Source of the DNA: Aplysia californica
Taxonomy: Eukaryota > Mollusca > Gastropoda > Aplysiida > Aplysiidae
Assembly: GCF_000002075.1 (NCBI RefSeq)
Contig: NW_004797886.1
Coordinates: 117,956-181,955 of the forward strand
Direction: 5' to 3'
Length of the DNA: 64,000 bases
This document shows, one piece after another, positions 54,545 through 63,500 of the stretch. The notes beneath the pieces were generated by a model, which was not told the DNA's origin, did not search any database, and saw only the letters and a list, made by a program, of their open reading frames with translations. Positions within the stretch are counted from its first letter, which is position 1. Every line of letters begins with the position of its first letter. The translations under genes and the position numbers were made by a program.

Positions 54545-57500
54545 TATTTCTAAACAATTGTCCTTTTCGTTTTTTTCTCTCTTGATACATACCAATTACA
54601 ACCATGTTGACATATTTCCTTCATAACTTACAAATATCTGGCATCAAATAGAGACAAGCAACAAACAAAAAAAAAACATTGAGACCAAATGAAAATAATC
54701 ACCCGAGTCATCTGAACGTCCTGTGGCTTCCAAAGGCATCAGAGTCTTCACAGGGAAAATAGCAGAGAAGTTTGGGGTCACAGTGCTGTTTTCTACCACG
54801 GCCAACAAGCTGGACAGCAGAGAGTTCTGTCAAATGCCACCAGAAACATTTAAAGTAAAAATGAAAGTTCATCAGTATTTCAGCAAACAAAGGAATCGAA
54901 TTTTCGATGAAAAATGACAAAATCTTTCAAAACAAAGGACAAAGCAACAATATCCTCTGTGATAAAAAAATCAAAACCAGGAAGAAATGAGTTGTTAAAT
55001 AATAAATATTATGTCAATGAAACTGTCTTATTGCATTGCTAATACGCCATTTCATTCAAGAATGCAAGTGCAATCGACTTACAGCGCTAGTTACTGGTTA
55101 AATCCTCCATGCTTCTAAAAGACATTTCTCAGAATCCGTCAAAACTTTGGAATATTGCCACCTGACCACTTCAGAACTCCATTCCCTGAGCCTACCTCGA
55201 GACCAATCTCATGAAACTCACATCAGCCCCTACCAGCAGAATATACAACAAAAACTTCTTCCTCCCATCCTCTGCACATATCTTCTTGAAGAATTGAACT
55301 CCTGTCTTTTACAGCAACAGCGTAATGCCTGACCATTACACAAAAAAACAACAGTGTTAAAACATCTACCTTCCACAGTATGTGTGGTCCTGGATCACAA
55401 TTCTGTTACTGAGTAGAGAGTACTGACTTAAAGCACTGACACATTAGCTATGAGCTGATTTTTAAAAGAGAGAAAGATTTGAGGGATGCAATGTGCTTAC
55501 CGTAGTCTCCGTGTTGTCCTGGAATAGCCTCAGGAACTGGCGGAGTTCAGCAGCTGAGATTTCACTTTGGGCTATCACCTGAACCAGAGACAGGATGATC
55601 TCCTGAAGGGTGGATTCTGCAATTATCACAAAGACAAGCAATTATCAGGTGGACAAATTATTTGAAATTCGGTAACACCCCCCCCCCCCCCCCACACACA
55701 CACACATACACACAAAAGAAAATAGAGGTGTTATATGGAAGCAAGCTGTAGTCTTGGATCCAACAGCATAAGGGGTACATTCGACCACGACCAAAAAAGG
55801 ACAGTATGAAACAGCAGCCATCATTTTTAAAGAAACACCTCATTTTGCTCTCTCAACTGAGGATGTCAAAGCTTTATAACATTAGAGCATCAAAAAGTGA
55901 AAGCTTTGTTTGTTTAATGCCTCAAAATCAAAGACCGTAAGTAGCCACTTTTCATGACATATCAGTTGGGCTTGTTAACCCTATCCATACGCCCTAGGGT
56001 CATTTTGTACCCCCTGGGTTGTATTTTTTTCATTTTAGAATACTTCTAGTACGAAGATCTTTTTGAAACTTTCAGTATTTCTCAAAAAATCATTTTGACA
56101 GACTGCTATGCAAGGCGTATGGATCGGATTAACGAGTAAATTTCCTCTTTGGAAAGTGGTGGCACAGAGTTCCTGATGCCGTATGGATAGGATAGTAAAA
56201 CACAATGTACGGATAGGGTTAAGCTGTAGTAGATTATGGCATGATAATGGTCACATTTCACCAAGCACAATATAGAATGATGTTACTGTAAAAAAACAAA
56301 CAAGAAACACACTTCAAATAAATAATCAAAATAAAGATAGAATGAGTTTATAAATAACATATGCCATGTGACAGTCTCATTGTAATACTCCTATTCCATT
56401 TGTTCAATGTACATCAGCACAATTGACAAATAGTGTTAGTAGTGAACTATGCCCTCTATGTTTCACTGGAATGCGTTTTTTTTTTAAAGAAAAAACCCCT
56501 GAAAAATGACAAAAATTACCATCATAGCAGGATCACCTCAGAAAACACTTCACTGGGCCTAAAGGTGATGCTTCAGGAACAGCCCAAACCATTACATATA
56601 AAGCCACCCATTCTACTCACGTTTGCCATTGGCAGGGCAGTGGACGAGCACCTCTTGGAATCCATCCACAAGAACTTCCAGCAAATTTTCAGAGCAGACG
56701 GCCCGCACCGCCCGGCGGCTTGAGCGCAGCGTCTGCAGCAGTCGCAGCGCCACCGTGTGGAGGATGACTCCCCTTGAAGCGATGCGGTGACAAGCCACCA
56801 TCAGCTCCACAAATAGGCGGAAGACGGCTGGAAAGCTTGAGCATTGGTTTGCATTTGGGGACACTTGAGACTGTTGCTGGAGGCTGTACTCGAGACCTGG
56901 ACGACCAAAGTAGAAACAGTGGTAGTAGGCACGGATCCATCACGTTTTTTAAAGAGTTTTAGTATGAGTTTTACGGCACTTGCAGCACAATAAGGTCAAA
57001 TAACTTAATAATATGAGTGCCAAAGAATAGAGGTGTTACAAGAGAGTAACAAACCAAAAAAGGAGGAGAGAAAAGGATGTTAGATGTTTGATAGGAAAGA
57101 AGAGGCAAACCACACCAGAGCACCCACCGACCATCCACTTATAACACATGATAGTGAGTTGAGATCAATTTGGAGATAATGTGAGGATACAAACATTGGT
57201 GGCAACAAGTGCTTAGAAATTATAATCTATGCAATGGCAACACCAGTTTTCTTAAAAGTTGATTACCATAGTCAAATAACAAATCCGTCAACACTACTTA
57301 CACAAAACTTACTACCTATCCAAATATAATATCTCATCACTTATAAGTACCAATTAACAACCCACTTATCAACTCCAACCCAACCTCCTCATTGATTGAT
57401 TGTCTAGTCAAAGGGGACAGAGCACCCCTCCACTCCTATCCCCTACATCTCCATCAACAAATTTGCCAATTGGAGAAAACAGAGAATCACATACTTCCTT

Positions 57501-60500
57501 TAACAACCACCAATTCCCCTTTGATCTTAGCCAAAAGGCCCAGAAGCCCAACCAATAATTCTTCTAGTAAAAGAGGACAGGCTCAGTCCTCAATACTTCT
57601 CTACTGACAAAATTGCCAATTGAAGAAAATAGAGTACAACGTACTTCCCAAAACAGGCCCGGAATTCCGGCCAACAAATCTTCCAGTAAAAGAGAACAGC
57701 CTCAATCCTCCTCCCCCCCCCCCAGCTCCCCTTTTCAACTGACCAGTTTTCCAGTCAAAGCCGATAGAGTACTCTGTGTCCCCCTCATAGCCCTGTTCTG
57801 TCATCACGACGTCCCCCTCCTCCTCCAGGCCCTGCTGCAGCAACTGGCGCACCTCGTCCTCATCCGCAATGTCCTCGCGCTCACGAATGTTCTGAAAAAG
57901 CAAAATTAAAATCTTCAGTATCACTATATCCGTTCCTGCAGAAATCTAGAACACAATTGTGTAATCATAATAACATGTTGTCTCCACCATGAAAAAATCC
58001 AATAAGTCACATCGGGTAAATTTTTCAGGAGAAGGAAAAAAGTGATTTACGAAACGGCCGTCTCACAGTTATCTGATTTACATACTGTTAAAAAAGTCAA
58101 TTTTTTGTTATTTATTTGAATGTAAATTTTGAATCAGCCTATAAAACATGCTATGCACAAAACATTTCTCCAAGAAAAGCATAATTGTAAATTTTGAAAA
58201 TTTTATCATGATGACGACGATATACAAACAGCAAACACATAACATGGTCATTCAATACAACTAAACACCCAAATCAAAAGCCGGTTACCACAAGACGATA
58301 TCCCATATCCATCTCAGGATGAAATGTTTAATTTATCAGCTTCATTGTTAACACAAGAATCTTAGAACTTTTAATAATAATAACAAGGATAAAAATCTCT
58401 TATATCTTATCTTTTCTTATCTTATCAACCTACCAGCATGGAAAGCACCTGGGCGTAGGAGTATTCAAGGATAGATGGGCACCGAGGAAGTGCAACGTTG
58501 AGCAACATCTGGAATACAGCAGAGAGCTTGGACGCCTCCAGACGTATACAGCTTTGTAGCGCCGAGCTTAGACGAAGCCACAACTCCTCCTCCTGACCAC
58601 GCTGAAAACATAATATGTATTTTTTTAAAAACATATATCATACAAATAAGTTATAAAAAATATTATACAATTTGTAAGTAAGAAAGCTGAGCAAATACAC
58701 AACATACAGAAAGACAAGAATACACAGTGGAAATTGTCCAAGATGAGTACCCATTGACGAAGAGAAAAGTAGCTTTCTTAAATAGGTGGGCGTCTTGGAC
58801 AGTGTCATTATAGTATTTAAAAAATGAAAGGGTGGGTCTTTCTCTTGTGAGAGAATGGCTAATTTAACACATTCTTCTGATAGAAAACAAAATATGTGAC
58901 TCAGACCATTCTAGACATGCGGTCATGATTCAGAAAGGAAGAACAAAAGACAAGGGAACCACATAGCCACACTTGGGTTACTACAACTCATCATGAGGAA
59001 GGGAGGGACATTAACAACAACAAAAAAAGAATGAAAGAAAAAATGAAAATTACAAAAAACCTTTTCAGCAAAAAAAACATTTGACAAAGGAACATAAACC
59101 TCAGCTCCCCAAATTAAAATGAAAAAGTAAATGCCAGCAGTCTACTGACAGTCAGGACAGTCAGGACAGTCAGGACAGCCAGGACAGTCAGGACAGTCAG
59201 GACAGTCAGGACAGTCAGGAAAGTCTCCTCAATGCCACAGTCCAAGGAAAAAAGTGACAGCACCAGTTTGACACTGATTTCAATGAGGACTGTCAACAGC
59301 AACGTAAATCAAATCGACGACTGCTCAGTGTATGACTCCATCATATGAATCTTTTCAAAACAGCTGAGTGTAACACTCAGCAGTCAAAATGCACATTATC
59401 TAATGATGCTACAAAACCACTTCAAATCCTGGCACATAAATGAGTAAGCTGTCTAGTCAAGTCTAACAAATACTCCACTACAATAAGACAGCAATCAGAA
59501 GTCAAAATCCGTCACCAGTACCACTGACCCGAGTAAGTGGTGACACATGAAGACTCCTCTCAACAACCCAAATTTAAGAACACTCCATTGGAGATTTGAA
59601 CCAGAATCCTCTGCATTAGGCATGATGCTATCTGATCTATCATTTCAATGATAACAATATATAGTAATAGTATTAAACTGATGTTCCTTGAAAGAAGTTG
59701 AGTACAGGAGAAGCACATCCACATACACAGAGGGTGGTACAGAGCTACAGTGTTATGGCAGATCTTTCTTTAACTTTCCAGGCACAAATGCAATAAAATA
59801 TCGGAAATAGGCAGCTATGAGTGCATAAACACGTAAAAAGACTTGACTGCGAGTGCGTTAATATGGCTTGAAACGAATGACTATGTGTAAATTGGCGTGT
59901 TGACATATCGTTAATATATGAAAACTGACTTTGGAGGTCAACCCCTACTGAAAGTAAACAACAGAATGAATCTGAGGTTATATGTGTAAAAGTAACAGGT
60001 GTCCTCAAGGTAACAATTACTATGCAAGCCAAGGGCAAATAGGTTAATGGGGAAAGTAATAAGAATAATTATTTACCTGCTGAGTAATTGCAAACAAAAA
60101 ACCCATCAATAACAAGACAGGAAAGAAAAAGGAGAGAAGTCAAGAGAGACCAAAACATACTATGGCTACTTTATTACTAGGAGCTTAAAACAATTAACAA
60201 TGAGCAGAATACCGCCAGCCAGTTGTGTTGAGAGACAAACTGGGTTGTTTAAAGTACAAAGTCATAATAGCCAAAACATCCTAGCCAAGTAGGAGGGACA
60301 TGAAAACTTTAAAATCTTCCCCTTGACTTTGAGGATTCCCACCAGATTCATCTACTTCCTAGACCAACCCGATACCACCTAAAGCCTTCACAAAATTCAT
60401 AAAGAATTAGCAAGTACTTAAAAACATGATGATAAGAGATAAAGAAGTCCCATGATTCCATACCTCAAAAATGGAAAACACACCAAAAGACCACAGCTAA

Positions 60501-63500
60501 AGATAGAAAGAAAAACATGTTGCCATCTTAATTTCACTAAAAGATAACACAATCTGAGTGTTAAGAGAAACCAAAATTACCACACAAAAAGAATGATCTT
60601 TAAATAATTAAGAGCACTATAACTTAAAAAGTCAACTTTCCCCGAATGGCACAGAACCCTCACCTTCTGCGAGGGCGCGATGGTGTGGCAGGAGAAACAG
60701 ACCATCATCACAGCTTCGATAAACTCCAACTTGGCCTGGTGGTGAAATGACGCAGCGGAGGAGGCTTCCTCTCTCACTGTCACACCCCCAGCCCCATCAC
60801 TCGGCGTTTTGTTGCTACTCCCACCAGAGCTGGAGCTTTGGTTACTACAGCCCTCTTTCCCAGGAGATGTGGCTACCGGTTCGGAAGGATTGCTGTTGCT
60901 GTTGCTGCTACTGGAGGTGGCATTTCCGGAGCTGCCGCTGCTGGCGGTGTTGCTGCTGCAGCTTTCAACATTCTCGGGGGGAGATGGGTTTGAGGAGGTG
61001 GAGTCGCTCAGTTCTCCGAGCAGGCTCAAGGCGAGGATGAGTGTTTCCTGTAGAGTGATCAGTAGTTGATGTAAGTTGTTAAGTCGTTCATGGTGAATCT
61101 TTGTATAATATAACAGTCACATGATTTCACAAGGAATAATTTCATTAGAGTATTAGAAGCATATTCAAAAAGTCATTTTCTGTTTTTGGATGTTGAATGT
61201 TGTAGAAAACTGAAACAATACTTATTAACACAAATTAATCCTTTTTGAACCACACTGAATGCGATTTTAAAACCAACTGCCAACAGTAACACAAAAAAGA
61301 AGTAGAAAAGCCGAAAACATAAGAGCAGCCACTGATCGTCCTCAACTTTCAAAAAGACTTTTTCTTCTTGTGGATGTTGAATGTCACTGGAGATTGTGAA
61401 GCAAATAAGAAAACAAATTAATCCTTTCCTCCTCAGTGAATGCATTTCAGAAACCAACAAGGTCAAACCGTTATCGATGCAAGCTGAGTTACCATCATTT
61501 GGCACAGACATGATATCATAATATGACATGATGACATGAATACATGCAATTGAGCTTAATTGTTGGTCCCAAGATTTTAACTTATTTAAAAAGTGACACA
61601 ATCAAAATGACGAACATCAGTTATACTTTTATCTTAAACTTTCATGCATTTCTCCAGTGAATAATGGGGTCCACAGAAGCGAACAGGCAAAGAAAACAAA
61701 ATGAGTCTCACGGTTCTATATCCCTAACCAGAAAGGAGGAAATAGCAAAGCTCAAAATTCAATTCATTTTTTAAAAACTCTGTGAGTTGTGAATGAACAA
61801 CCACAAGAATATGAAAATCAGTCACAGCTATCATCACAAAATTTAATTCAAAGCTAGGTGGCCCAGTAACATTTACATTTCACAAAGGAAAGATTTGGAC
61901 AGAAATACTGAAAAGAAATAAGAGCAGAAAACACAAGAGACAATATCACAGGCTTTGGGTAAGAGATATACACAGACCCACCATATTTGCGCAAAGCTAT
62001 AGGAAAAGACCAGAAGACCAGGATAGTAAAAAAAAAAAAATTGTACAATTCTTAGACAAAAGCTCTCACAGACAAAAAAGACAAATACTGAAAATCAGGT
62101 CAACTTGAATGACCCTCTTACCTGAACAACATAAAGGCATGGGGATTCTCGGTAGCAGGCGCGGAACATGCGACTATTCATGCACAATTTGGCGCAAGTC
62201 TTCCACATGTCCAGCAACACAGGCAAACTCTCTGACATTCCACAGTATGGGCTCTGAAAAAGATCAGAGCTGTCTGAACCCGTTTTGAGTCGCAGTTCCT
62301 CTGTGTTGGGAGACACTGAGCTCTGGGAAGCGAAAGTATCCGTTTCTATCGGATGTGCCAAGTTTTCTCGCGACTCTAAAGGAGCAGGGTTAGTACTTGA
62401 GAGCATAGTTGGAGGACAATATGATTCTTTGGCTTGTTCTGCAAAAGAAGTTGAAATGAATTTGGAAGAATCTTTATTTTCTGCTTCTCCTTCTTGATTT
62501 TCGTGAGCCGCTGGGTCTGAGGAGCTCTCATTTTTTGTTCCGGAAACGCCAGCTTTTGACTGAGCGTCTTTGGAAGACTGGAGGCTTATTAGTTGCAGAG
62601 TAGCAGTAACTGTACAAGTCCTTTTGGCCAATGTGTCGATAAATGTTTGGATGACCCCACCTCCTTCATAAACAGATTTATGATGAGAAGAAGAACTGCC
62701 TCGCAACCGTCGCTCATCAATCATAACGAGAGCCTCGAAGACACTCATGACTGGAGCCCTCATCTGCTGGTATTCCAAAAGTCCGGTCAGTTTGGACAGT
62801 CCACCACGTGCCAGGAACATGGACATCACCTTGTCCACCTGAAGCACATACGGCAATGCGGACACACACAGCAGCATCACAGAACTGGACACTGATCCAT
62901 CCCCATTAGTGTCTTCAGCTGAAGAGATTTCTGCCGGGGTCAATGACCCGCTGACCAGAACATTGTCACTAAGAGATTCCTGAGAGTTAAGCATGGTCAT
63001 TGAGTCAAACATTGCTGGTGCCAACTCTGGCATATTTCCTGCTTTGTCTGAACCTTCTACACCTTCTCCTCCCTTCGCCTCCTGAAGAAGGGCTTCAGTC
63101 CTGTCCAGAATCACAGAAGCATCTTCTGAGACCATTCTAGAGTATTCTGGAAAATGCCCCGGCATCCGTACTTTCATATGTAGCACATGCAAGTACACTC
63201 CGAAAAAGAGTTCCTCCTTAATTTCACTGTTTCCCCGAATAGCAAGAGTCATAAGATGCTTCGCACAAGATAGAGCGATGTTCTCATCTCGGGCAATGAT
63301 AATCTTCCTCAGAAGCCTCAAAGACTTCCAACGCTCCAAAAGTCTTTGTCTCCGGATCTCCTCAATGTCACAGCTAGAAAAACCAGAGTCCAGTGTTGTG
63401 GGAAAGCCTGCCAGAAGGGGGTTTGAACCCTCCAGATAACAGTGGGCACAACGGCTAGAGTCAGTCTGCGGCCCAGGAGGCGACTCTCCCGGGAGGGATT

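Larger units (their letters stand above)
58860..60663. other. W2-W3 intron interior
   Basis: Holds the 9-bp minisatellite and one tRNA-like SINE piece; otherwise AT-rich with nothing recognised. Confidence 0.5.

Noticed and set aside
59578-59645. tRNA gene
   Set aside because: A good B box but no acceptor stem pairing or complete cloverleaf; better explained as a SINE fragment.
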